Positions 37,051 to 45,122 of a DNA stretch of 64,000 nucleotides are shown here, piece after piece. The position numbers and the translations under genes were made by a program. Source of the stretch: Sphingobium sp. KCTC 72723 (GTDB lineage: Bacteria; Pseudomonadota; Alphaproteobacteria; Sphingomonadales; Sphingomonadaceae); NCBI RefSeq assembly GCF_014280435.1, contig NZ_CP060388.1:2865501-2929500 (forward strand), in the 5' to 3' direction. Numbering within the stretch: position 1 is the stretch's first letter; each line of letters starts with the position of its first letter. The notes below the pieces were generated by a model, which searched no databases, was not told where the DNA came from, and saw nothing but the letters and a program-made list of their open reading frames with translations.

Positions 37051-37265
37051 CCACCAGTCTCGATCCTGCAGGCCCGATTGAAGATAAACCCCTTAGTCCA
37101 TTTTTGGCTCTGCCTTTGCGCCACTTCAGGACGTTGCATCCACTCACGCGCGAAGAATTGAGAGGGTCGTTCTATCGTCCTGAGTTCGTGCTTCACAGAA
37201 GCTGATTGCGCGCCTGTGCATGAAGACGAGGGTCGGTCTGTTCCTGAGCGGTCGATCGCGATCAT

Positions 37266-38207
37266 CTATTTCCTTTCCCCAGTCGTGGGACGGTAGTCAG
37301 GTAGTTTGGGAGATCCCACGCCTTCCCGGTCAATCTTCTTGGCCGCATCGCCCACGCGTCGAACTGGTTCGCGAACGGCGCGGGCGGTTTCGGCGATTTG
37401 TTGCGCATCCCCTTCCAATTGCCTGATCCGGGGCCGTGCGTGCGAAATGGATAGGCCCAGAGACCGGGCTTTGCCTTCGGCATCATGCAAGGGCCGGCCG
37501 AGGCTGTCGTGAAGACCGCCCCGCGATGCCTCGAGCCTCAGGCGAAGCCTCTCCGCGTCGTCTCCCGCCCGAGCCATTACATTCCCTAGAGAATGGATCC
37601 TGTCTTCCTGCAGGGCCTCCCCCGCGATTTGACTGACATCGCTTTTCCAGTTCCGCGAGCGCAGCGCGAGTTGGCCAAGACGTTCCTCGATGGATCGCTG
37701 ACCGGCAGGGTCCAGTTTCTTTGAGATGCTATCGGCACCTGACGATATCTTGGCGATCATCTCGCCTGGATTGAGGTCGCCGCTGAGGAGGCCGCCGGTC
37801 TTCACTGGTACAAGCGGGAATGGCTGTCCCGCTTGAACTGTAAGTGCTGGTTCACGCTTGTTGCTTCCCGCCAGGCTTATCTCTGCCGATCCATCGAAGA
37901 ATGATTTATCGACCGACGCTGTCACGCCGCGATGGAGTAAGATGTCCTTGGTAAGGACGAACCGGACCACGACCGTATCCGGATTTGAAGGTTGGAGCCG
38001 GACCTGGGTTACTTTCCCAACGGGAACACCAAGAAGGTTGACGCCCGATCCGATTTGAACGCCGTCGACCGATTGTTTAAACTGCACCTCATACGTGGCC
38101 CCGTCAGCCTCACGTGACTGGATGAGCCACAGGGTGAACCCAATGACGGCGGTTATGAGCAGGCCGACAACAAGGCTCACCTTCAACCAGTTCGAACGCG
38201 TTTCCAT
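37266..38207 (-). CDS. MCE-domain (MlaD-like) periplasmic lipid-binding protein
   Basis: The 313-residue protein has one N-terminal membrane anchor (VSLVVGLLITAVIGFTLWLI, about 11-30). It is followed by the MCE fold (ATYEVQFKQSVDGVQIGSGV, LLGVPVGKVTQVRLQ, residues 38-120) and a helical coiled-coil tail rich in Arg/Glu/Ala (160-300). MCE proteins form hexameric rings that carry lipids across the periplasm. It lies 70 bp downstream of the UbiB-like kinase and is probably in its operon. A second MCE protein belongs to the Mla operon on the other strand, so the two could share a permease. Confidence 0.88.
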   Translation of the reverse strand: METRSNWLKVSLVVGLLITAVIGFTLWLIQSREADGATYEVQFKQSVDGVQIGSGVNLLGVPVGKVTQVRLQPSNPDTVVVRFVLTKDILLHRGVTASVDKSFFDGSAEISLAGSNKREPALTVQAGQPFPLVPVKTGGLLSGDLNPGEMIAKISSGADSISKKLDPAGQRSIEERLGQLALRSRNWKSDVSQIAGEALQEDRIHSLGNVMARAGDDAERLRLRLEASRGGLHDSLGRPLHDAEGKARSLGLSISHARPRIRQLEGDAQQIAETARAVREPVRRVGDAAKKIDREGVGSPKLPDYRPTTGERK

Positions 38208-38277
38208 GTGACCTAGAAATCCTGGAGCCGGTAGCGCGACAAATGAGCTTTTAATTTTCGCGAGATTTGGAACGTGA

Positions 38278-39894
38278 TCACCGCCGCTTCACTCGTTCGC
38301 CAATTGCCAGGGCAATGGAAAGCACCGCCAGCAGCCCGGCGATGATCGGTTCCGAGGCGAAAAGGATTGCAGCACATATTCCCAATGCTGCGGGGTAGAG
38401 CTGGGGAGTGGCTCTGCTGTTGCGCTCATCGCCGCGCAATCGTTCAAGATCCCTGGGTGCGATACTGACGGTGATCGATCCGGTACGCGCAACTCTCTCG
38501 ATCTGTCCCACCAGGCTCGGCGTTGACAAGGCGGCTCTTCCAAGCGCTGCAAACAGCTTGCCCGCTTCGCCACGCAATCGCGCCGGACTCGTTCGCTCGC
38601 GCATCAGTTCCTTTGCCAACGGAGCCAGTTCTCGAGTGATGTCGAATGTCGGATCGATGCGCCGGACAAATCCCTCTGCCGTGAGCAGCGTCCGGAGCAC
38701 CAGTGCCAGATCGGGCGGGAGCGCGAGATGAAAGTCGCGCAGTATCGCAAAGACGATTTGGAAAATGTCGGTAAGGTCAATTTGCTCGAGCAGGACATTG
38801 CTGAAACGGTTGATCAGTTCGGCCAGGGCCTCTTCCAGCCTGACACGGTCAACATCAGGGTCGCCCGCCCAAAGCAGCAGAATATCGACGACCCCGCCTG
38901 TGTCCTCCGCCGCGATCGCCAGGCCAAGCCGTACCAATTCTTCCCGGCGTCGTGGCAGAAGCGTCCCCACCGCTCCGAAGTCGATAAGCCCCAGCGTTCC
39001 GTCCTCCAGGAAAAAGACGTTGCCGGGGTGGGGATCGGCGTGGAAATGACCATTGATGACGATCATGTGGAGGATCGCCTGCGCATAGGTGCTGGCGAGG
39101 CTAATGAGATCAAGGTCGCTTTGCCGCGCCGCCTCCAGATTGCTTGCCGGAACGCCTCGAAACCGCTCCTGTATGTTGACACGCCTGCCGGACAACTCCC
39201 AGTCAAAGCGAGCCGTTCGCACGCCGAAAGCTTTGAGATACTCTCCGATCGTATCGCTGGCGCGAGCTTCCGCGCCAAGGTCCATTTCCCGATCGATACT
39301 TTCAGCGAAGTGGCGCAGCAGTTCGTCCGGCTTTAGTCGCGCGATCTCGGGGATGCGGCGCTCTGCGATCCGGGCGACGCGGCGCAGCAGCCGAAGGTCG
39401 GCGTCGACAATCCGCTCGATCCCGGGACGACGGACCTTGACGATAACGTCCCGGCCGTCGAGCAGCGTTGCTGCATGGACCTGAGCGATCGAGCCGGCCG
39501 CAATCGCTTCGTCTTCAAAGGAGGCGAAATAGCTTTCCACAGTTCCGCCGATCGCCTCTTCGATAAGTGGTTGCACGGTGGCGAACGGCAGCGGCGGAAC
39601 CCGGTCCTGAAGTTTCGAAAGCGCATCGATCCAATCGGGCTCCAGCAGATCACTTCGCATTGCAAGAATCTGCCCGAACTTGACCGCTGCAGGACCGATA
39701 TCTTGCAGCAGCGCAACGACTGCTTCTGGTCGAGCGCTATCAAATGGTTCCTCACCACCCAGTCTGAGACCTAGCCGGGAGGCCATTCCCTTGAGGCCGT
39801 GTCGCCCGAACAGAAGCAGGATTTGTGCGAACCGCTCCCGCTCCTTCAATGCGACCGCTTCAGGCCCGTCCATCAAATGAGGATCAGCCATCAT
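38278..39894 (-). CDS. ABC1/UbiB-family atypical kinase
   Basis: The 538-residue protein carries the UbiB/ADCK signatures: AAVKFGQILAMRSDLL (KxGQ motif, Lys about 72), AAGSIAQVHAATL (Ala-rich loop replacing a Gly-rich loop), VIVKVRRPGI (ATP-binding Lys), HADPHPGNVFF and LIDFGAVG (catalytic and metal sites), and two hydrophobic helices at the C-terminus (about 495-530). UbiB proteins are ATPases that help extract isoprenoid lipids from membranes, best known for ubiquinone biosynthesis. Its start overlaps the MarR gene's 3' end by 11 bp, indicating coupled translation, and an MCE gene follows, which suggests lipid transport rather than quinone synthesis. Confidence 0.9.
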   Translation of the reverse strand: MMADPHLMDGPEAVALKERERFAQILLLFGRHGLKGMASRLGLRLGGEEPFDSARPEAVVALLQDIGPAAVKFGQILAMRSDLLEPDWIDALSKLQDRVPPLPFATVQPLIEEAIGGTVESYFASFEDEAIAAGSIAQVHAATLLDGRDVIVKVRRPGIERIVDADLRLLRRVARIAERRIPEIARLKPDELLRHFAESIDREMDLGAEARASDTIGEYLKAFGVRTARFDWELSGRRVNIQERFRGVPASNLEAARQSDLDLISLASTYAQAILHMIVINGHFHADPHPGNVFFLEDGTLGLIDFGAVGTLLPRRREELVRLGLAIAAEDTGGVVDILLLWAGDPDVDRVRLEEALAELINRFSNVLLEQIDLTDIFQIVFAILRDFHLALPPDLALVLRTLLTAEGFVRRIDPTFDITRELAPLAKELMRERTSPARLRGEAGKLFAALGRAALSTPSLVGQIERVARTGSITVSIAPRDLERLRGDERNSRATPQLYPAALGICAAILFASEPIIAGLLAVLSIALAIGERVKRR

Positions 39895-40378
39895 TATGTG
39901 CCTTGAGCGTGGGGACGCGACCTCGGCGGAAGCCAGCTTGCGTTTCGAGTTGATCCACGACCTTGTCGAGGTGAAGGATCGCCCTATCCAATGCTTCCAG
40001 TTCTTCCGCGGTCAAGCTGCCGAAGGTCTTCGCCACAATGCCATCGTAGAGTGGCAGGGCCTGCTCCAGCATCGCCCTGCCTGCGTCCGTGATTTCCACG
40101 AGCTTTACACGACGGTCCTCTTCAACGGGCGAGCGCGTGACCAGATCATTCTGCTCCAACCAGTCAATCGCCTGGGTTACCGTGCGCGGGGCCTGATCGA
40201 AGAAGCTTGCAATATCGGTTGAGCGGCTGGGTTGCTCGGCGAGATATACCAGCAGCTTAAGACGGGCCATCGATGCTCCTTGGGACGCAAGGTGCGTGTC
40301 GATCAGCCGCCGCATTCTGTACCAGGTCCAGCCAAAGGCCGTCGCGAGTGCGCGCAAATGAACTTCCTGAGGTTCCAT
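39884..40378 (-). CDS. MarR-family transcriptional regulator
   Basis: A 164-residue winged-helix protein. The DNA-binding region reads LVYLAEQPSRSTDIASFF, APRTVTQAIDWLEQNDLV and the wing SPVEEDRRVKLVEITDAGR (about 40-105), flanked by helices for dimerisation. It is divergent from the Mla-type operon and leads its own operon with the UbiB-like kinase. It most likely represses both from the 222-bp region at 40379-40600 until a lipophilic ligand binds. Confidence 0.9.
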   Translation of the reverse strand: MEPQEVHLRALATAFGWTWYRMRRLIDTHLASQGASMARLKLLVYLAEQPSRSTDIASFFDQAPRTVTQAIDWLEQNDLVTRSPVEEDRRVKLVEITDAGRAMLEQALPLYDGIVAKTFGSLTAEELEALDRAILHLDKVVDQLETQAGFRRGRVPTLKAHNDG

Positions 40379-40600
40379 ATGTTATGTCCTTGCTCAATCT
40401 TCGATGGCATGGCAAGGGGAGAGGATAAAGTTATGACTGCGACGAAGCTGGCACCTCTTGGCCCATGGCGTGCCATTGCTCGATCATCATCGTGAGACCC
40501 CAATGCTTGACCATGCCAAGGTTCAAGATATGCGCTGCGTGGCGTTGATGCCAGCAGGAGCCGAAATCGTCCGCTGCTCAATTCCCATGCTGCTAGTGCG
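40379..40600. promoter_or_regulatory. Divergent control region between marR-type gene and Mla operon
   Basis: Contains related inverted blocks ATGGCATGGCAAGG (about 40407) and CCATGCCAAGG (about 40511), plus CCCATGGCGTGCC between them. These are plausible MarR operator arms. No gene is recognised here. Confidence 0.4.
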
Positions 40601-41710
40601 ATGATCGCGGCAGATTGGCATATTGACGAGGGTGGCGGCCCGACTCTGCATGTGAGCGGTGACTGGACTTCGCTTGCTTTGGGCGATGCGGCAGGGCGCC
40701 TGGGTGCCCAGTCGGCCGGGAGTCTAGACGTGCAGCGTCTCGATCTTTCTGCTCTGGGGCGGATCGACACTGCCGGTGCCCTCCTGCTTTTGCGGTCCAT
40801 GGCTCCAGACGCCGATATAGACTTTGGCGAAAGAGAGGATTTGCAAAGGCTGATAGACCTTGTTCGACCTGCCCTTGAACAAGATACGGCCGGTAAGGCT
40901 GGCGTCACTGGTGTTCTGGGATTTTTCGAGCGCTTCGGCCGTCAGGTAGTCGGGATCGCCGATGACGCCTACCAGATGCTGGTGTTCACTGGGCAGCTTA
41001 TTGTGGCGCTCGGCCGTACCCTTGGCGATCCTCGCCGACTGCGCATGACGCCGCTTGTCGCGTTCATGCAGGACGCGGGCATTAATGGGCTTCCGATAGT
41101 TTTTATCATGACCTTCTTCATCGGCGCGGTCATTGCGCTCGTTGGCACCAACCTTTTGACAACGCTTGGCGTTGAGGTGTTCACGATCCAGTTGGTGGGC
41201 GTGGCCATCCTGCGCGAGTTCGGCGTGGTGATCACTGCCATCCTTCTGTCTGGACGTTCCGCATCTTCCTTTGCCGCTCAGATCGGTTCGATGCGGATGA
41301 ACCAGGAAACCGATGCGATGCAGGTTATGGGCGTGGACCGCTTCGATGCGCTGGTAATCCCGCGCATCTTAGCCGCGCTTCTCATGATGCCTCTTATGAC
41401 CTTCTGCGCGGATATCGGCGGTCTTGCTGGCGGACTCTTGGTCAGTTGGGTGACGATTGATATCAGCCCGGTCTTCTTCATCCAGCGTACGCTCGAAACG
41501 GTGGACATTAAGCATTTCTGGATAGGCATGTGCAAAGCGCCGTTTCTGGCTCTGATCATCGCTGCTGCGGGCTGTCGGCATGGCCTTATGGTCGGCGGCG
41601 ACGTCCAAAGCCTTGGTCAAAATGTGACGTCCGCGGTCGTCCAGTCAATCTTCATGGTCATTATGTTCGATGCGATTTTCGCGGTTATCTTCATGGCGCT
41701 CGATCTGTGA
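40601..41710 (+). CDS. mlaE: MlaE-type ABC permease with N-terminal STAS domain
   Basis: The 369-residue protein combines an N-terminal STAS-like domain (about 1-90, LHVSGDWTSLALGDAA, RLDLSALGRIDTAGALLLL) with the MlaE/YrbE permease (about 115-369). Permease signatures are LPIVFIMTFFIGAVIALVG, LLTTLGVEVFTIQLVGVAIL, REFGVVITAILLSGRSASSF and the SMRMNQETDAMQVMGVDRF coupling helix. Many alphaproteobacterial MlaE proteins carry this fused STAS domain, which takes the place of MlaB. It would form the inner-membrane core of a lipid importer or exporter with the next two genes. Confidence 0.93.
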   Translation: MIAADWHIDEGGGPTLHVSGDWTSLALGDAAGRLGAQSAGSLDVQRLDLSALGRIDTAGALLLLRSMAPDADIDFGEREDLQRLIDLVRPALEQDTAGKAGVTGVLGFFERFGRQVVGIADDAYQMLVFTGQLIVALGRTLGDPRRLRMTPLVAFMQDAGINGLPIVFIMTFFIGAVIALVGTNLLTTLGVEVFTIQLVGVAILREFGVVITAILLSGRSASSFAAQIGSMRMNQETDAMQVMGVDRFDALVIPRILAALLMMPLMTFCADIGGLAGGLLVSWVTIDISPVFFIQRTLETVDIKHFWIGMCKAPFLALIIAAAGCRHGLMVGGDVQSLGQNVTSAVVQSIFMVIMFDAIFAVIFMALDL

Positions 41711-42495
41711 GGGCGCTTGTGGAAACCGATGCCGAAGACGTGCCCATTCGCGTCAAAGGCCTGCGCACGGCTTTTGGCGACAAGGTCATCCATGAGGATC
41801 TCGGCCTTGAGGTCAAGCGCGGTGAGATATTGGGTGTGGTTGGCGGATCGGGTTCCGGTAAGTCGGTGCTGCTCAACACCATCCTGGGCCTCAAGCAGCC
41901 CGATGGCGGATCCGTCGAGATATTCGGGCAGGACATCCGCGATCCGCAAGCGCACAGTGAAGTCGAGCGTCGGATTGGGGTGATGTTCCAGCAAGGCGCA
42001 TTATTCTCCTTTCTCACCGTACAAGAAAATGTCGAGGCGCCACTTCTGGAACATACGAAACTTACACGTGAGTATGTGCACGATCTTGCAAGGCTGAAGA
42101 TCAAGCTTGCTGGTTTGCCGGAAGATGCAGGCTGCTTGAAGCCTGCCGAGCTATCTGGCGGAATGCGCAAGCGCGCGGGGGTAGCCCGCGCAATCGCGCT
42201 GGATCCTGATATCCTCTTTCTCGACGAGCCGACTGCCGGCCTCGATCCAATTGCTGCAGCCGAATTCGATGATCTTATCAGAACATTGCGGGATGCTCTT
42301 GGCTTCACCGTGTTCATAATAACCCACGACCTCGATACTCTGTACGCGATTTGCGACCGCGTTGCGGTTGTCGCTGACAAGAAAATCGCCGCTGTTGCAA
42401 CGATCAAAGAACTTGAACGGTCAGATCACCCGTGGATCCGGAGCTATCTTCTGGGACCGCGCGGCCGTGCCGCGAAAAAAGAGAAAGAAAGCTGA
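41707..42495 (+). CDS. mlaF: MlaF-type ABC ATPase
   Basis: The chosen GTG 41707 overlaps the mlaE stop as GTGA; the longer open frame runs inside mlaE. The 262-residue ATPase has Walker A GVVGGSGSGKSVLL, Q-loop MFQQGALFSFLT, signature LSGGMRKRAGVARA, Walker B DILFLDEPTAGLD and switch His in IITHDLD. It powers lipid movement through the MlaE-like permease. Gene order and overlaps with mlaE and mlaD are those of standard Mla operons. Confidence 0.94.
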   Translation: MRALVETDAEDVPIRVKGLRTAFGDKVIHEDLGLEVKRGEILGVVGGSGSGKSVLLNTILGLKQPDGGSVEIFGQDIRDPQAHSEVERRIGVMFQQGALFSFLTVQENVEAPLLEHTKLTREYVHDLARLKIKLAGLPEDAGCLKPAELSGGMRKRAGVARAIALDPDILFLDEPTAGLDPIAAAEFDDLIRTLRDALGFTVFIITHDLDTLYAICDRVAVVADKKIAAVATIKELERSDHPWIRSYLLGPRGRAAKKEKES

Positions 42496-43424
42496 TGGAA
42501 CGCCATGCCAACTATGCTCTGGTAGGCGCCGCCTCCATCGCGTTGCTTATCGCCACGCTTGTTTTTGTGGTCTGGCTCGGCGGTTCGGCCAAAGGAAGTG
42601 ATTCTTACCAGATCGTGTTTCATGGGCCGGTCAGAGGTTTAAGCGTTGGAGGCGAAGTGCAGTTCAACGGCATCAAGGTCGGGGAAATCGGCGGAATCCG
42701 CCTCGACCAGCGCGACCCCAACCGTGTGATCACGGATATCGAACTGACGCGCGGGACACCGGTGCGCGAAGATTCGGTCGCATCCTCTGAAAGTCAGGGC
42801 ATCTCAGGGGTCAGCATCGTTCAAATCAGCGCGGGCACGCCGAGCAAGCCGCTGCTCAAGACCAATGATCACGGTAAGCGGCCTGTCATCGCCAGCAAGC
42901 CCAACGCTATGTCTTCATTGCTGCAAGGCGGAGGACAGGTGGTGGCAAGCGCGACCGAGGCACTGAGCCGTGTGAACAAGGTCCTTTCGGATCGTAATAT
43001 CGCCAACATCGGCGGTGCCATTCGCGATGTCCGAATGACTACGGCGGAACTGGCGGCCAATCGGACCATGTTCGCCCATGCCGGTTCCGCGCTCGCCAAA
43101 CTGGATCGGGCGGCTGACGATATTCAGGGCGCGGCCTCGGCCGTTCGGCAGATTGCCGATGGCGATGGCAAGCGCGCCTTCGCCGATATCTCCCAGGCGG
43201 CAAACGAACTCAAATCGGCAGTTCATGAGGCTCGCGGCGTGATCGCCAAACTCGACACGCAAAGCGCCGATATCGGAACGACCACGATCCCTAATATCAA
43301 TGCGACCATGCTGACCTTGCAAGAAACAGCTGAATCGCTGGACGGGCTAATTCGCGGGATCCGACAAAGTCCCCGCGAAGCTCTGGCCAAAAGCCGGGGT
43401 GCTGAACTGGAGTTGCCTAAGTGA
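42495..43424 (+). CDS. mlaD: MlaD-type MCE protein
   Basis: A 309-residue MCE protein starting at ATG 42495 within the mlaF stop (TGATG). An N-terminal helix (ALVGAASIALLIATLVFVVWL) anchors it in the inner membrane. The MCE domain follows (SYQIVFHGPVRGLSVGGEVQ, FNGIKVGEIGGIRL, about 35-120). The C-terminal ~170 residues are helical and probably elongate the channel. It pairs with the MlaE/F-like proteins to receive or deliver lipid in the periplasm. Confidence 0.92.
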   Translation: MERHANYALVGAASIALLIATLVFVVWLGGSAKGSDSYQIVFHGPVRGLSVGGEVQFNGIKVGEIGGIRLDQRDPNRVITDIELTRGTPVREDSVASSESQGISGVSIVQISAGTPSKPLLKTNDHGKRPVIASKPNAMSSLLQGGGQVVASATEALSRVNKVLSDRNIANIGGAIRDVRMTTAELAANRTMFAHAGSALAKLDRAADDIQGAASAVRQIADGDGKRAFADISQAANELKSAVHEARGVIAKLDTQSADIGTTTIPNINATMLTLQETAESLDGLIRGIRQSPREALAKSRGAELELPK

Positions 43425-44119
43425 CATTATCAACCAGGAATCGGACTTTTGCACTTCTGTCGAGCGCCTTGCTGCTGGGTAGCTGTGGAAACCTGCTAGG
43501 CGGCGGCGAGCGCGCTGACCTTTTCAGGTTTGGCGTGGTTGAGCCCACGTCCGTCACCGGGATGCAGGGTGCGCTCCCGACTCGCTCTGTATCTCTGCTT
43601 CGCCCCCGGTTCTCGCAGGAGGTAGAGGGCGATCGCATGCTCACCACGCGGGGGGAACGTGCGCTCTACCTTAAGGGGGTTCGTTGGGTGGCGCCGGTCC
43701 CCGATCTTTTCACCCAGGCGCTGATGCGTCAATATGCGGCGCGGGCACCTGACGTGCGCCTGACGGGCGTCAGAAATGCCACCGGGGCATCGCATGCGCT
43801 GCAGATTGATATCGAGCGATTCGAAGCACGGTATGCCCTAGATGGGGGTGAAAAAGCACCGCCCACTGTCATTATCGAAGGCGATGCAACCCTGTTTGAC
43901 CTTACTGATCGTCGTCCCGTTGAGGCCAAGCGCTTCTTGGTGCAGGAGCCAGCGTCCGCAAATACCACGAGCGGGATAGTCGCCGCTTTCGATCGTGCAG
44001 TAGCTCGCTCAACCACAGAATTGACGGATTGGTCCGCGCAAGCAGCGCGGAAGCATTCCACGGAGCGCGCGCTTGATACATCGAAGGATCGAATGGAACG
44101 CAAGCAGGGGATAAATTGA
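43421..44119 (+). CDS. ABC-type transport auxiliary lipoprotein (PqiC-like)
   Basis: A 232-residue protein with GTG start 43421 overlapping the mlaD stop. The signal peptide ends in a lipobox (SALLLGSCGNLLGG, lipidated Cys about 22). The mature part matches the ABC-transporter auxiliary component family (PqiC/YmbA type), with SVSLLRPRFSQEVEGDRML, ERALYLKGVRWVAPVPDLF and SHALQIDIERFEARY. Such outer-membrane lipoproteins complete MCE systems by contacting the outer membrane. The IS5-family insertion lies 32 bp past its stop, so the operon escaped disruption. Confidence 0.88.
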   Translation: MTLSTRNRTFALLSSALLLGSCGNLLGGGERADLFRFGVVEPTSVTGMQGALPTRSVSLLRPRFSQEVEGDRMLTTRGERALYLKGVRWVAPVPDLFTQALMRQYAARAPDVRLTGVRNATGASHALQIDIERFEARYALDGGEKAPPTVIIEGDATLFDLTDRRPVEAKRFLVQEPASANTTSGIVAAFDRAVARSTTELTDWSAQAARKHSTERALDTSKDRMERKQGIN

Positions 44120-44151
44120 TCATGAACTTGTCGCCGATCTCTACAATCTTA

Positions 44152-45103
44152 GTGTCTGATCCGAAATTAAGTTGAGTGGTATCAGCAGGTTGGCTTGACG
44201 GCCTGGCCTGTCGTTGATTCAGGGGTTTTGCGAAACTACCAAGGATCAACGATGTGGACCGATACCACTCGCGCACTTCATGCGCGACGCGGACTGAATT
44301 TGCCAAGTGATTTGACGGATGCCGAGTGGTCGGTGCTCGAACCGCTGTTGCCACCGGCATCGCATGTGGGGCGACCGCGTAAATGGCCGATGCGACGGAT
44401 TGTCGAGGCGATACTGTTCCTGCTGCGTGGAGGCTTGCCATGGCGGATGCTGCCTCCATGCTTTCCGCCGGTCTCGACGGTGCGGCGCTGGTTTTACCTC
44501 TGGCGCGACACCGGCCTGTGGCTGACGATCAACCATGTTTTGCTTATGGCATGCCGCGAGATGACGGGCCGGGAAGCATCGCCATCGGCAGGTGTGATCG
44601 ACAGCCAGAGCGTCAAAACCACGGAAAGCGGCGGTCCTTGTGGCTATGACGCTGGCAAGAAGGTCAAGGGTCGCAAACGCCATATCTTGACCGACACCGA
44701 GGGAAATCTGGTGCATGCCGTGATCCACACGGCTGACATTCAGGACCGTGACGGCGCGCCGATGGTGCTGCGCGAAATCATCCGGCGCTTTCCGTGGTTG
44801 CGCCATCTCTTTGCTGATGGCGGCTATGCTGGCGACAAACTCAGGCAAGCTCTGCGACGAATGGGGAAATGGACCGTCGAAATCATCAAGCGGTCGGACA
44901 CCGCCAAAGGCTTCGAAGTGCTGCCACGCAGATGGGTTGTCGAACGCACACTGGCTTGGCTGAACCGAAACCGCCGCCTCGCCAAGGATTTTGAGCACAC
45001 CATCGCATCGGCAACCGCGTGGCTGTTCATAGCTTCCATCCAGCTATTCGCCCGTCGCATCGCAAGGCTATGAAATCTCATCGGATAATTATGAATCAGG
45101 CAC
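44152..45103 (+). mobile_element. Intact IS5-family element (952 bp) with TTA target duplication
   Basis: The ends are GTGTCTGATCC and, inverted, GTGCCTGATTC. TTA occurs immediately outside both ends (44149-44151 and 45104-45106), the 3-bp duplication typical of the IS1031-like subgroup. It carries one complete transposase gene. Confidence 0.85.
44252..45073 (+). CDS. IS5-family transposase (IS1031-like)
   Basis: The 273-residue product starts at ATG 44252 (MWTDTTRALHARRGLNLPSD); the longer frame from 44195 extends into the IS end. The catalytic triad is visible: Asp in AGVIDSQSVKTTESGGP, Asp in HLFADGGYAGDKL and Glu in RWVVERTLAWLNRNRRL. The family mark GKKVKGRKRHILTDTEG is present. The gene is unbroken and may be active. 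Its family differs from the decayed IS5 copies at 12 and 22 kb. Confidence 0.93.
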   Translation: MWTDTTRALHARRGLNLPSDLTDAEWSVLEPLLPPASHVGRPRKWPMRRIVEAILFLLRGGLPWRMLPPCFPPVSTVRRWFYLWRDTGLWLTINHVLLMACREMTGREASPSAGVIDSQSVKTTESGGPCGYDAGKKVKGRKRHILTDTEGNLVHAVIHTADIQDRDGAPMVLREIIRRFPWLRHLFADGGYAGDKLRQALRRMGKWTVEIIKRSDTAKGFEVLPRRWVVERTLAWLNRNRRLAKDFEHTIASATAWLFIASIQLFARRIARL

Positions 45104-45122
45104 TTAGCTCGACTTTGTACGA

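Noticed and set aside
37047..37265. 72-codon minus-strand frame upstream of the alpha/beta hydrolase
   Set aside because: No family resemblance, and composition like non-coding sequence; treated as intergenic.
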